Of a stretch of 64,000 nt of DNA, positions 11,852 through 24,111 are shown in pieces. The notes under the pieces were generated by a model. That model was not told the DNA's origin and searched no databases. It saw nothing but the letters and a program-made list of their open reading frames with translations. Numbering within the stretch: position 1 is the first letter of the stretch; the number at the start of each line of letters is the position of its first letter. Origin of the DNA: Pristionchus mayeri (lineage: Eukaryota; Nematoda; Chromadorea; Rhabditida; Neodiplogasteridae); NCBI GenBank assembly GCA_036245805.1, contig BTRK01000002.1, positions 20,763,067 to 20,827,066 on the forward strand, given 5' to 3'. A program made the position numbers and the translations under genes.

Positions 11852-14800
11852 ATGTTTAGTGAGTTTTATTTACAATTTATATGCATCTTAAACTCATTTT
11901 AAAGTTTTAAGCAGAATATATTAATTAATGGAACTCAGAGGGAGACGACGACAATCTGGAAATCAATTCTCTGACGAAGAAACCCGACATCACATCGCCT
12001 CGATGGGATCAGGTTGAGTAGATGGAGGGGGTGGGAGGGATGGGAATGATTTACAGAAGACCTTCGTTGGTCGTGCTAAGCACTTCTTCTCTACTGTCAA
12101 CCCCTTCAACATCCTAATATCATCAGAAGAACTCGAGAAGAGCAGGAAGATAGTGGTGGACTACAAGTTCGTCCCCCCCCCCCCCCCCCCACCTCACTAA
12201 TCCTTTTCATTTTGCATTACTTTTTATCGTATTTTGTTTGCAGAGAGGGTAAGTTCTCTTCTGGACTAACGGTGGGAGAACTGTGGAAGGCGAAGGAGGC
12301 ATTCGACTCGGCCTACCATCCAGAGACTGGAGAGAAGATGTTCATATTGGGGAGAATGAGCAGTCAGGTAGGCAGAGAGAGAGAGAGAGAGAGGAAGGGA
12401 CTAAGACGGAGCAGTGAGGATTGTAGCAGTCTATAGGGAGCATTTGCAGGTCCCGTGCAACATGGTCCTCAATGGGGGACTGCTCACCTTCAGAAGGTTC
12501 TCCCAATGCTCTCTTATCCCTGTATAATTCCTAATTTAGTTCCTTACCTGCGGTCGTCTTCTGGCACTGGCTTAATCAGTCCTTCAATGCCGTAGTTAAC
12601 TACTCTAACAGGTATCTAACATTTTGCTTGTTCGGTAACATACATCATATTTGAAACTGTATATGGTCATTCGGTTGTTTGCATGCAATTCTGTTGATAT
12701 ATATTTTTTGAGAATATATACAATAAAAGGAGAAAACCATAAGAACCATCCGATTAGGATGCATAAATTTTCTGATACAATTGAACGAATCTTTTTTAGA
12801 TCGGGGGACGGCGCCAGCAATAAGGTATCCTCAATCTCTCACATAATCAAGTTGCTCATCGTGATGGCTGCATGAGAGACTTCTACTCTTACTATTCCAC
12901 CTCACCTCCTATCCTCTTGTCGATACACTTCTCATTCAGCGTCTGCTCATTTCCTACGCGTGTGCCACTTCTGGAGCTGTCGGCACTGCCATCTCCCTCA
13001 ATTCTCTAGTCAAGGTAGCTCTTATTCCCACCGCATTCTCTCTCGACTCGATCTTTTTCAGAATGCCTCGGGTATCGGAGCTCGCCTCATTCCCTTCTCT
13101 GCAGTTGCACTCGCCAATGCGATCAACATTCCCTGCATGAGATCCAAGTATTCCGAAGTAATAGTGCAGGGTTCTAGACTATTTCGTTTTCAGGGAGCTA
13201 CAGTATGGCATCGTGTTGAGAGACGAGAACGGAGATGAGGTACTGTGTGGTCTATCTTTAAATGGAGGAAGATGTTAAGGTGGGAAAGTCGAAGCTGGTG
13301 GCTCGCTGGGCGATCTGTCAAGTAGTCGTGAGCAGAATTGCAATGGCTGCATCTACGATGGGTACGGTAGAGTAATGGGGAATATCGATTGATGTAGGAT
13401 TGCAGTGACTGTTCCCCTACTCATGAAGCTGATCGAGAAAAGAAAGTGGTACAAGGTGAGTGAAGGGGCACTCCTGCAGAAGCCCAGATCGGGGTAACAA
13501 TAGTGGTTACCGGGAGTAGAGCCCAAGTACCGGGAGTAGAGCCCAAGCAGGTAAGCAATAACCTTAGATTGCAGAACCCTGAGACATACTAAATTTTTAG
13601 CCTAAATGCTCAATCCTGTCGCTCATACATTTTCATACCCTCGGACTCCGAGGGTACCCACATTAACATTATTTAGTCTGCCAGGTCTAGAAGTAGGCTC
13701 AAAAGATGCGCTGTGGGGCGCCGATAACAAGTAACATCATTTGTAGCCAATTATATTGCCATCCAAGAGAACGCTACCAAGGAGGTGATTTGTTATCTGC
13801 ACACTTATATGCAAATGCAGTAATTTTTGGCATTTTTCCAACTATGTCCTAGAGACTCGAGAGTAGGCTCAAAAGATGCGCCGTAGTATGCAGATAACAA
13901 ATCACCTCATTGGTAGCCACTTCTATTGCCATCCCAGGGGATGGGAGCCACTTATATTGTTTCACCGAGGTTAATGAAAAAGTATGCTGTCGCTATATAG
14001 CGTCTTTTCAAGTACGACAATATAAACATGTCTAAGGGTTCGGAAGTCTCAAGGCACGACTTTCCTGACTGGGGTCTACTCCTAACACCACTATTGTTAC
14101 CCCGATCTGGGCTTCTGCAGGAGTGCCTTATTTACAGCTCAAAGCCTGTCAGATTGTATGAGAATGGTCGATATAGCTGCAGATGTATTCTGATGAGGGA
14201 ATGGGAAGATCGATCATTTCACCCCATTTTTTTGCGGTAGCACGCAGGGCAGAAAATACAGAAAAAATATTTATGAAAAAAACATGCATTTCTGCTCCTA
14301 AAAACAGAAAAATCAGAAAATTTCAGATTATTTTCAAAGTCCATTTATCGTAGCTGCATACGATAAAACGCGAATCATTCCGCATTTTCTGCATGATTAC
14401 TACATTTTGGCATGCGTCTAACTCTATACCAGCCAAAATTAAATGTTTCGATATTACATAGTTGTCGAGGAAACCGAAATATTCTCACGAATAAAAGCAT
14501 AGAATTTCTTCAATAATTAATCCACTTTCAAGCTCTATTTAGGAAAAAATGCGTGTACTTTCAGAACATGCTTAAAGTTACCCAACAAGGACGAAATTGA
14601 CCCATTATTTTTTGTCCTCCATCGAATAGCAGATGGTTGAATTAGTATAGAATGAATATACAAAAATGCTAAAAATCAATAATAGCCTCACGGGAAAGCC
14701 GGAAATGTTCAGCGTAATCCCGCGCTCTCTCACTTTTGCATACTCTCTCGCACACGCGACGGGATCAGGGTTTCGTCCTCGTCCGGTAACTTTAAGAACC

Positions 14801-16848
14801 GAAAATCTCTCAGGGTTTATGAGATCAGGGTTTCGTCTTGTTGGGTAACTTTAAATTAATCACCAGAAATACCTATTTTTTTGTCATTTTTCGGAGCTTT
14901 ATCTGTTTTCTGACAATCAATTTCTGTTTCTGATCAGAAAATTCCCTGTCTCAAAAATGACCAGGGAACAGAAAAAAAACAGAAAATTGAGAAACAGAAA
15001 ATCGCAGCGCTGGTCGCACGCATCGTGCTTTCTTCATAGTTCTTTACGAAAATCGCTACGTGAAACCCAGATCGAAAATTGGAAATCGGGCATAACTTCT
15101 TCCCATATGCGTTTGCTATCGAATATTACATCGGTTGACAACACTGACCCTACGAGACTAGTTCCTATGTCAACCACAGCGATTTTCATAGTTTTTCTTC
15201 ATAGAGATTTCCGAATTTTTAATACATGGATCTTCGCAGAGGTTAAAGGATTTTAAAATTTCGATATATATATTTCTCGTTTATTCTTCATGCCCGTAAA
15301 GCCCTATGAAAAATAAACAACGGAAATATTTGGCCTTAAACTTAGAACTAGTCTCGTAGGGTCTGTGTTATTTTATTATCAATCAATGAAATACATCATT
15401 CGATATCGAAGACATTGGTGAAGAACTTATATAGGTCAGATTCTCGGGGGGGATGTTTAAAAAAATCACAGCTCCCTCGGAAATCGACATTGGTGCATGG
15501 GAGTTGTTGCATTATTATTAGTATTCGCAGTGTATAATACATCCCCGTTTAGATTCTCTTTCCAGGAGATCTTAAGTTTCAAACGTATAAGTCACAATCT
15601 CATCCCATGACCCCCTACGATGATTTGGAGTTAAACTCAAGACCGCCTGGAAAGAGGATCTAAACAAGGTGGTATAGCATAGCGCATACTAGTAGCAATG
15701 CAACAACTGCCAAGCACCAATGTATATTCCCGAGGGGGGGGGGGTGATAAGACATTTCGCACAAACGAAGTCGAATAATGCTTGTTCGAACTAGGACGTT
15801 TCGAACAATTCTTTTGGAATAATCAACTTGGAACAATCCATTTCGAACTAGGACGTTTCGCACAATTTTTGTGAGCGCGCACACCAATTTAGAGGTGTTT
15901 TTCTCATGATTATAATGATTGTTTCTGTAATATATTTATTAATTATGTAATAAACAAAGCTGAATAATCTAGTAATGATAAAAACAATCGCAAAAAATTA
16001 AATTTGAAGAGAAATTGTGCGAAACGTCCTAGTTCGAAATGCACTTGTTCGAGCTGGAATAATATCAAGCGAATTGTGCGAAACGTCCCAGTTCGAAAGA
16101 TTTTGTTCGAAGCGTCGTTATTCGACTTCGTTTGTTCGAAATGTCTTACCACCCCGAGGGAGCTGTGATTTGTTAATGTTTTGTCGCTTCACGTTTTGTT
16201 ACCCTCCCCCCATTTCAATTTTCGGTTGTATCACGTACCATAGATTTTCGCAAAACACGATGAAGAAAGAAGGATGAGTGCGACCGCAAGAATGGGGGTG
16301 AAATTATGGATGTTCCCCCTCCCTCATCAGAATACCCTGCCGCAATGTTAGCCATACTCACCCAATGTGGCTAGCTGTGCAGCTCCTAGCTCTATTTCTC
16401 TCTTCAAACTTGCTTTACAGAGCCGCTGGATGGCTGCCCCGATTCAGGTGATATTACAATTCGTAGAAACCATGAAAAATGGCATCTCGAAAAGTTTACT
16501 CTCGGAGCACATCGCATCACTTTTTTTCCAAACTCACGTGAATCTCAGAATATTTCGATTGACATGATCGCAACATGGCGAAACGTAAAAACATAGAGAA
16601 GGAAATATTTTTGGTTCCTCTTATATCCCCTTATCAGACCCTTATCGCCGGTCTCACTCTGTTCTTCTCGACTCCTCTCGGATGCGCATTCTTCGAGCAG
16701 AATGCAAGCATCAATGTGAGTCCCCCATGGAGACTGCCTCACTCCCTCCCTCCCTCTCCAGGTGACGAGTCTAGAGGAGAATGTGAGAAGAGAGATCGAT
16801 GCCCGTCCCAATCCTCCCAAGGTCGTCTACTACAACAAGGGACTCTAA
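11852..16848 (+). CDS. sfxn: Sideroflexin (mitochondrial serine/amino-acid transporter), complete
   Basis: Sideroflexins sit in the mitochondrial inner membrane; human SFXN1/3 carry serine for one-carbon metabolism. Fifteen exons join in phase: 11852-11858, 11939-12012, 12057-12166, 12244-12367, 12450-12496, 12540-12611, 12800-12824, 12940-13014, 13062-13147, 13194-13239, 13280-13371, 13406-13455, 16422-16447, 16638-16715 and 16762-16848. Family signatures in order: [106 protein letters not shown], and the C terminus [14 protein letters not shown]. The first exon gives only Met-Phe and one base. Intron 12 is 2966 bases and full of elements, while the others are 34-328 bases. Start and stop are well supported. 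Confidence 0.93.
13467..14128. repeat. Fold-back with internal direct repeats, in sideroflexin intron 12
   Basis: gggcactcctgcagaagccc (13467) pairs with its reverse complement ending near 14128. The shared core reads agcccagatcggggtaacaa. Inside, a block of about 70 bp (gagtaggctcaaaagatgcg) occurs twice as direct copies, at about 13690 and 13861. A 20-bp tandem (accgggagtagagcccaag) lies at 13518-13556. Confidence 0.7.
14572..14854. mobile_element. TTAA-flanked MITE, copy 2 (inverted), with a doubled end
   Basis: It matches copy 1 in reverse orientation. The right side has two successive ends: a diverged one (tcgtcctcgtccggtaactt, about 14776-14797) and an intact one ending 14854, each preceded by gatcagggtttcgtc. 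This fits an end duplication or a second insertion. Confidence 0.75.
15110..15420. repeat. Degenerate inverted repeat
   Basis: gaccctacgagactagttc (about 15144-15162) pairs with gaactagtctcgtagggtc (about 15344-15362). Flanking pairing is partial on both sides (attcgatatcg / cgaatattac). It looks like an old fold-back element. Confidence 0.5.
15467..16172. mobile_element. Fold-back element interrupted by a TTCGAA MITE
   Basis: The left arm, 15467-15562 (atcacagctccctcgg, then tgcatgggagttgttgcatt), is mirrored at 15647-15735. The last bases of the right arm (cgagggagctgtgat) appear only at 16157-16172, beyond the inserted MITE. The order of events is therefore readable: fold-back first, MITE second. 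Confidence 0.7.
15745..16151. mobile_element. TTCGAA-rich MITE, copy 1
   Basis: The inverted ends are tgataagacatttcgcacaa at the left and attcgacttcgtttgttcga, followed by aatgtctta, at the right. The interior repeats short blocks around TTCGAA and GACGTTTCG. A second copy at 43469-43798 lies in an intron of the LRR gene. No coding capacity. Confidence 0.75.
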
Positions 16849-17439
16849 GATCACTCTGGTAGACATTAGATGTACGAGTATCTACAAGTTATCCTCAGTT
16901 GTTGTTGCTCTCTTCATAATCAGCCGGTTGTCCCCACGTGGTTAACTCAGCTTTACCTCACCAGTCATTCCGTGTTTAGTAATTGATCTCGTATGACTAC
17001 GATAAAGTCCAACTATCGACCAAGAGTTTTCATTCGCTAAATATGCGCTAAGTACTCGGCAACTCCGTTCAAGCTGCTCTATGTATTTTCTTCCTCCTTT
17101 GGGCTCACAACGACACTATCTCGATTTTTTTGCATTTCATGGATTATAATACAAATGGAGAAAAGTGAAATGGTGAAATGCGCAAGTGAAAGTAGAGAGA
17201 GGGGGGGGGGGGAGAATGGCAGGCGTGGGTGGGGGATTGGGTGCACAGACAGTATTAAGCAGTTCATGAGTAACGTGTTCTTATATTACTTAATTAATAT
17301 AGTTAGTCAAATACAAGTGAATAGTGAATGGTTATTGAAGATGTCGAGATGGATGCAGTTGAGATTGGTAGGAGATGACCTTATCCCCTCCCCCTCTCAA
17401 CTTCATTCGACCCCTCCCACCTGCATTCACAGTCCCTTG
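16849..17439. other. Intergenic, no gene seen
   Basis: This is the downstream flank of sideroflexin. A purine run (gagagggggggggggagaatg) lies near 17196-17217. No exon supported. Confidence 0.4.
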
Positions 17440-18113
17440 ATGTCCGTGGTTCTCGTTCTCGTTCTCTTGCCTCTCTCGATCCTCTCGATGATTCCTCCCC
17501 TGGGGGGAGAAGATGATCTCTTCCTCTCTTCCTTCTCCGAGATCACTCCCCATCACAACCAAATCATCTCCCCAACCCACCAGAATGTAGTTCCAGCTGC
17601 CATTCAGACGGACGAATCTTCAATTCCAGAGGTAGTCTCCTCGTCTTTCATCGTAAATCATAGTTTAGTTGAACTCCTCTGGGAAGAAAGGTAGTCGACC
17701 ACTTCAAGTCTTCCACAATGGTCCACCAGGTTAGTAGTACTGTAGATGGAAGGGAGAAGAGGAGGAGTCGCTTGCAGGATTCATGCCTCCGAAGGCAGTC
17801 TCGAAGATGAGGGAAGAACTCACGAAGGATCTCGACGACAATCACTTCGGGGTCAGTTCCTCTTTCTCCATTATTTCTTCTTTAGAAAATGTGGAACAAG
17901 GTGTTTTGTGTTTGTGCATATGAAGTTGAACTGCTGTAGCTGGCGTTTCTCTGCCCTATTTAGGTAGTCTGTTAAATGGTGGAGAACTGGGGATAGAAGT
18001 GAGTCTATTCGATCACTCATTCATCTTCTCAGTTCGTGACTCGCAAGGGACGTGCCAGAGTGCTCGGAATCTCTCGACGAAGACCCGATTTCACTCGTCG
18101 TCAACTCATCTGA
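17440..18113 (+). CDS. Secreted protein with basic C terminus, unknown family (about 140 aa)
   Basis: Five exons join in phase: 17440-17631, 17669-17729, 17778-17851, 17886-17900 (15 bases) and 18033-18113. The start MSVVLVLVLLPLSILSMIPP is a textbook signal peptide. An acidic, His/Gln-rich segment follows. Then comes PLQVFHNGPPGFMPPKAVSK, a short acidic helix (MREELTKDLDDNHFG), and the basic tail FVTRKGRARVLGISRRRP ending TRRQLI. Dibasic and tribasic sites (KK, RRR, RR) could be processing sites, so a pro-peptide is possible. I do not recognise the family. Consistent phase across five exons, including a 15-base microexon, argues for a real gene. Confidence 0.6.
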
Positions 18114-19560
18114 GCACACTCTCACTTTCACTTCTTCTCTCTCTTCTACCTCCTCTCCTTCTATCATTCGAGTCTTGTGCATGAAAGTACTTGTAGAGAA
18201 CTCTCGAATAATGTAGTTAAAGACTGCCGAGTTCTGTTTAATAACACTGCAAATTCCACTGTATAGCTTAGACTGGTTCTTCACACCGATTCCCCTCGAT
18301 ACTCTCTACCATTTCTCGTTTCAAACGATGCTTTACGATCTCCATTTATTCTTTTCGTTCGTTGTGATAAAGAAACTGCCAAACCTAATTGAGATTCGGC
18401 CATTGAATGCAACAAAGAGAAAACGACTATTGAGTTTACAGTTTTAATGAACAAATCACTGAGTCAAGTTAAGATGAAATAAAAACTGTCTAGTGACGGG
18501 AATTCGCGGATTTCAAGTTTGCAAAGAAGTTTTACTTGAATGTGAGCGATTTCTACTTACATTTAAATGTGTGAAGAAATATTTCAGATTCCTTTGGGCT
18601 TGTATCATTACTGCTTAGACGATGCGTATTCGTGTTGGTAGAGGAAATATCTACTCGATCTCCTCGATTATTTACTGGTTCTACGTGAGTGTGACCCTTC
18701 CCTCTCATTCATTCGCCAGAACAAATAAATAAGAGAAATTCGAACTAGAGGAGATGAGTTTCCATTCAAGTTTGATGACATTGCAGAAAAATTCCACCCA
18801 TCAATAAACATTTATCGAAACCGTGTGTCACTGTATGTCTTGTCAAGTGGAAAACTGAAGTAATGTGAAGTGTGAATACACGTAGAGGGGCCACAATTAT
18901 TTCATCATAATCAGCCTGGATGGGGGAATGGCGTTGGTAGCTTCTCGGTGACCTTCCCCTTCCTCCCTTCCTTCCGTCTCTGCAGAGTGGGCATCTCATC
19001 CTTCTCTCTCCTCTATTCTCTCTCGTACTTTTCTCGACCTTGGCAGCTTTTCTCCCTTTCACTGTCGGTTTTACGAACAGGAAGGAGAAATGACCAGAGA
19101 AGCGAAGAAATGTGAGAGGAACACCGAAGAAAAGGGAACACCGCTCACTTTCTACTGCAACACACATATATTCCCCATTCTACCCTTCAGACCCTTCAGA
19201 GACCCTTCAAAAAGGGAATCAAGTTGAAAACACCCTCAGAGTTCTTAAGCCATCAAATATGTCGGTGCATGCGTGCTCTTCGAAGGTAAATCTCTTATGA
19301 ATTCTTATCCTGAAAACACTAAACTATCTAGTGGCTCGTCCCAATCCTCAAGTGCGCGAAATCGAATCAGCCCCTCTGCCATTTATCAGGTTCGTTTGAA
19401 GAGAGTCAGTTTAAATTTGATAAACTTGCAGAATCCAGAAAATTGGGACGAGAAGAGAGGAAGAAGCGTTATGCGAATATTGATGGGGACATCATATGTA
19501 GAGGGTATTCGAGAAGAGAGAGGAGAGGTTAAAACGCTGTCTCGGTAAGAACGGAGGGGT
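18114..19560. other. Unresolved region with possible small gene
   Basis: Candidate plus-strand exons lie at about 19195-19285, 19332-19388 and 19431-19550, bordered by ag/gt signals. Two different frames stay open (one gives PNPQVREIESAPLPFIR), so no product is proposed. A minus-strand frame at 18766-19167 includes a basic stretch and a Cys pair (RCPLCRDG) but lacks clear splice context. Confidence 0.25.
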
Positions 19561-19589
19561 AGGTGGCACATAGCTTCAAAATAATCTGA

Positions 19590-20110
19590 GAAAGTTCAAA
19601 CTTTGGGGTGAGAGTGCCTATGGGTGGGATACACTTCAGCCAAAAAAAATTAGACCCAAAAGTTGATCTTTGAACTTTCAGATTGAAATTTTTCATCGTG
19701 CACTTAGCCCCATGTGTTATATACCGTTCGATAGAGCATAAAAAGTTATGAAGCATCTAGGTTTTCGTTATCGTAGACATCGCGTATTCATGAAATCGAT
19801 AATTATGTAAAATTTTCGAGTTTTTCGCACTTTCAAAAAAATATTTCGTCAAGTTCCAATTGCGGCTACCCCGCAGAAACTGGATATATGGTGTGAAATT
19901 TGATGCTGAATCCGAAAAAAATAGAATGATCCGAGGTGCCGGACACTTGCTATGCAAGAAACACTATCACGCAATTGCCGACGCGGGTTCGATTCCGATT
20001 GGCGGCATATGCGGCCCAAAGCTTGAACTTCCTGAGATTATTTTGATGCTATGTGCCACTTCCCCTCCGAAATCCGACATTCTTAGGGAGACATCGTTTT
20101 AAGAGAAGAT
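19590..20110. repeat. Dispersed repeat, related to 9960-10400
   Basis: 19608-19690 shares, in reverse, the tgggtgggatacacttcag block and its surroundings with the 10.2 kb region. The remainder has no gene. Confidence 0.45.
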
Positions 20111-20186
20111 CAAGAAGATCAACCAACTAATTCATTCATGGTCAATAAAATTTAAATATCTAATATGATATCATTAAATTTTTAAC

Positions 20187-20260
20187 TTAAAGTTACCCAA
20201 CAAAGAAGAAATTATTTTTTGTCCTCCATCGAATGCCGATGGTTGAATTAGTTAGAATGA
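20187..20260. mobile_element. TTAA MITE, copy 3, truncated
   Basis: It begins TTAAAGTTACCCAACAAAGA and follows copies 1 and 2 (tcctccatcgaatg, ggttgaattagt). It stops exactly where the fold-back terminus begins at 20261, so it was cut by that insertion. Confidence 0.65.
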
Positions 20261-21020
20261 ATATCACGCATCTCACGAGAGAACCGAGCTGATTCAGGGA
20301 ATGGAGGGAAAATCGGCAAATGTGTTCTTACCGGTTTTGATCATCCTAAGGTATGTTTGACTGACTCCCAAAGTCTCAATTTGCATACTTCATTTTGGAG
20401 CTCCCTACACCGGGTCGGTTATCGGCTGCTCCTACTTCCACAGCGATTTTTGCGATTCAGGTGATAGGTAGACGAAAATGCTCCTCTGAGTGACCCCAAG
20501 TAATTTTTCGTGCTCTATCCACCCATGCAAACCATTTTTCAAAAAAGAAAGTCAGTTTTAACGGTGTTACATTCATTGCCACTTTTCTCAAAAATGTATG
20601 TAAAGAGGCAAACAAAATTTTCACAGTGGATGCAGCTCATCAAGAGCTTTCGAATAAGTGGTTTGTGTAAAAAATACGGACACTTAGACGCCACTTTTCC
20701 TAAATTTACTTTTACTTATTATTTGAACAATATTTTCAACAGGATAATTCCCTGTCACACAGCCCTCTTCGCAGAGAGCAATCAAAAATGATTCCTCTCT
20801 CTCACTTTCCCTGTTGAAAATGTTGTTCAAATGATAAGGAAAAGTAAATATAGGCAAAAGTGGCGTCTAAATGTCCGTATTTTTTACACAAACCACTTGT
20901 TCAAAAGCTCTTGATGAGCTGCATCCAGTGTGAAAATTTTGTTTGCCCCTTTACATACATTTTTGAGAAAAGTGGCAATGAATGTAACACCGTTAAAATT
21001 GACTTTCGTGAAAACGTAAT
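20261..21020. mobile_element. Fold-back family A, copy 1 (right end lost)
   Basis: The start atatcacgcatctcacgaga is the family terminus. The arms pair across a centre near 20790 (caacaggataattccctgtc / gacagggaa...). The outer part of the right arm and its terminus are missing. Related to 21383-22418 and 26093-27117. Confidence 0.7.
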
Positions 21021-21382
21021 TTCAGCAATTTGCGTTAGCGAGCTTTCTTGTATATATAATACATAAAAATACATAGTGCTCATCGAAGGAAAATAATGAT
21101 CGCTGTAGGTCAAACATTAAGAGCCTTCCCAAGTGGTTGGCTATAACTTTAAAAAAATAAAATAATTGTATAAACATAATGGACATGCGTTTTTATCACA
21201 CTATTTTTCCCGAGTTTTAGCTTCAAAATAATTATAATAATTTATTTTCGCCCGAGGTGCGACAAGACTATAAATATAACTTGTAATCATGAATTGCCGG
21301 AGTGGGGGGGGGGGGGGGGGGTTATGAAATCGGGTATCATTTTTTTGTCGAATCAGTACCTGCATGTTTACAAGAGATCCGA

Positions 21383-22418
21383 GATATCACGCCTCTCACG
21401 AGAGAATCGAGCTAATCCAGGGAATGGGAGGAAAGTTGGCAAATGGGTTCTTACCGGTTTTGATCATCCCAAGGCATGCCCGACTGACCCCCAAAGTCCC
21501 AATTTGTATACTTCAGTTTGGAGCTCCCTACACCGGGTCGGCTGCAGGCTGCTCCCTCTTTGACCGCGATTTTAGCGATTCTAGTGATAGATTGACGAAA
21601 ATACTCCACTGAGTGACCTCCATTCATTTTTTGCGCTCTATCGATCCTTGTAAACCATTTTCCATGAAAGTCAATTTTAACGGTGCTACATTCAATTTCA
21701 ATTTTCTCAAAAATGTAGGTAAAGGGGCAAATCAAATTTTCACAGTGGATGCAGCTTATCAAGAGCTTTCGAATAAGTGGTTTATGAAAAAAATAGCGTT
21801 TCTTAGACACCATCTTTGTCTAATTTATCTCTTCCTTATCATTTGAACTTTATTTTCAACATAAAAATTACCTCTCACACCGCTCTCTTCACAGAGCAAG
21901 ATCAAAAATGATTGATCTCTCTCATTTTTCCTGTTGAAAATAAAGTTCAAATGATAAGGAAAAGATAAGTTAGACAAAGATGGTGTCTAAGAAACGGTAT
22001 TTTTTTCATAAACCACTTATTCGAAAGCTCTTGATGAGCTGCATCCACTGTGAAAATTTGATTTGCCCCTTTACCTAGATTTTTGAGAAAATTGAAATTG
22101 AATGTAGCACCGTTAAAATTGACTTTCATGGAAAATGGTTTACAAGGATCGATAGAGCGCAAAAAATGAATGGGGGTCACTCAGGGGAGTATTTTCGTCT
22201 ATCTATCACTAGGATCGCTGAAATCGCGGTCAAAGAGGGAACAGCCTGCAGCCGACCCGGTGTAGGCAGCTCCAAAATGAAGTATGCAAATTGGGACTTT
22301 GGGGGTCAGTAAGGCATGCCTTGGGATGATCAAAACCGGTTAGAACCCATTTGCCGATTTTCCCTCCAATCCTTAGAATGGCGATTCTAGCTCGATTCTG
22401 TCGCGAGAGGCGTGATAT
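21383..22418. mobile_element. Fold-back family A, copy 2 (both ends present)
   Basis: gatatcacgcctctcacgag at 21383 is mirrored by cgcgagaggcgtgatatat at 22418. The arms of about 500 bp pair along nearly their full length around a short centre near 21900. No transposase. A G-run lies just upstream at 21303-21320. Confidence 0.85.
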
Positions 22419-22776
22419 ATGTATCTACTAGATAGATACTATCTAGTCCGTAGGCAATTGAATTTTTTAAACATTTTTTGAAGTTGTATCTACAGAATAT
22501 ATCTTTTTTCACTGATGTATCACTTCACAAATTGGAACTTATAGATAATATTCAAATTCGTGGTTTCCTCAAATGGACTTGATCATTGATTCGTCTTCTT
22601 CTCTCCATTCATTCGCAGTCTCCTTCTTCTCCACGAGTGGCTGCTCTCTCTCTCCCTTCCCATTTGGATGGGCAGTGGACACCAAACAGTCGAGATCGTC
22701 GAACGAGGTACCCCTCCCCCCCCTCCCCCCTCCCCCCTCCATTACTCTGCCTCCTTCAGTGCGTAGCTCGGAAGAG

Positions 22777-23669
22777 ATGGGAGGATCGGCAGATCTGTTC
22801 ATCCTCATCCTAATAATCGGATTGCTGGTTGCTGCTCTTGCCTACTTGTACAACAGGAACTCAGTACCGTAGTGTAGGATGCAGTCGGGTACTGTAGTCT
22901 GTTGACAGCAAACGGAACAAGCACTCGCTCTCTCACTCAAACTACAGAAGGAAGCAGCACAGAAGACTGATGGAAAGGATGGGAAGGGAAAGGATCGGGT
23001 TAAGGTACGGTGGATTACTGACGACGACGAAATTTATATGGGGTGCAGGAAGCAAAGGATGTGCTGGCTCTGCTAGAAAAGTACGAGAAGAAGAAGAATG
23101 AGGAGAATACGAAGAGTGTGAGGAGAAGGAAGACGAAGAGTCGAACAGATGAGGAGAGCAGTGATGCGAGTATTGAGGAGAAAAAGAAGAGAAAGAGGGG
23201 AAAGGATGTATTCACATTCGATGAACTGTACGGAATAGATAAGAAAACAGCTAGTGAATTCGGAAAGGTGAGGAAGAGGGGGGAGGGAGGAAGAAGTAGT
23301 TGATTGAGGTGATGGTGGCAGTCAACGAGGCAGGATCCAAGATCCCATGGATCGAAGGGAAAGGGAAGATCGTCCCTCTGGATTCGAAGATGGTAAAAGC
23401 TCTGCTTGAGTGAGTGTCCTTCCCCTCTCTCCTGATCCCTCCCTTCAGGGCGACAGAGAAGGGACTGGCTCGTCCCCGTTCTGCCCCTCCCTTCCCTCCT
23501 GGATACAATGCCATGGCTGCACTCAAGTGCACTGCAACTGTGCCCGATAGAAAGACGATGGCGAAGCTCCATTCCAAGATGGTGAGGGAAAGAGAGAGAG
23601 AGGAGAGGAGAAGAGAGAGATAGAGGAGAGGGGGAATTGCAGACTGATGCGAAGAAGGCCGCCAAGTAG
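22777..23669 (+). CDS. Single-pass membrane protein with charged cytosolic region, unknown family
   Basis: Six exons join in phase: 22777-22863, 22909-23004, 23049-23267, 23300-23409, 23449-23581 and 23643-23669, about 223 residues. The N terminus MGGSADLFILILIIGLLVAA has a membrane helix without a cleavage site, so a type III or tail-out anchor is likely. Next comes TEQALALSLKLQKEA, which resembles a ubiquitin-interacting motif (A..LS core; inference). A very basic/acidic helical stretch (KYEKKKNEEN, VRRRKTKSR, EEKKKRKRGK) follows. The C-terminal part (DELYGIDKKTASEFGK, IEGKGKIVPLDSKMVKALLE, PPFPPGYNAM) looks folded. Family not recognised. An upstream exon ending at 22711 may add N-terminal sequence. 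Confidence 0.65.
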
Positions 23670-24111
23670 AGAAGAAGTTGAGAATATCTGATAAAGTTTG
23701 AATGGCGGATAAATGTATGAGAGAAAAGAAAGGGAGAGAACTCCTCCTTACCCTATGATCTCATTTCCTCTGGACACCACAATCCATCAATCAAAACACG
23801 CTTTCTTCTGAGTGGCGAGACCATTCCAGTTTGGGTGCCGTTCGCGAGTAAGCAGAGAACGAATTGACCTCATCCCCCCTCTCCCCCCCCCCTCCTTCTC
23901 CCACCTATCTGACATCATATCGTATTGTTGCAAGGGGGACTGTCTCACTACTCGATCAAGAGCTGTATTGTGTAAGACAAGAGAGTGCGAGAATTAACAT
24001 TTTGTTGTTGTTCTCAGTGTCGTGGGAAGAACACTACAGAGGGGAGGAGTTACTGCGTAGTTGATGAGAGCAGTATATTAAGTGAAGTGGAAGGGTAGAC
24101 TATCCCTCCAG

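Noticed and set aside
19939..20012. Possible tRNA (cgggttcgattccg)
   Set aside because: The B-box-like motif is there, but the acceptor, D and anticodon stems do not form.
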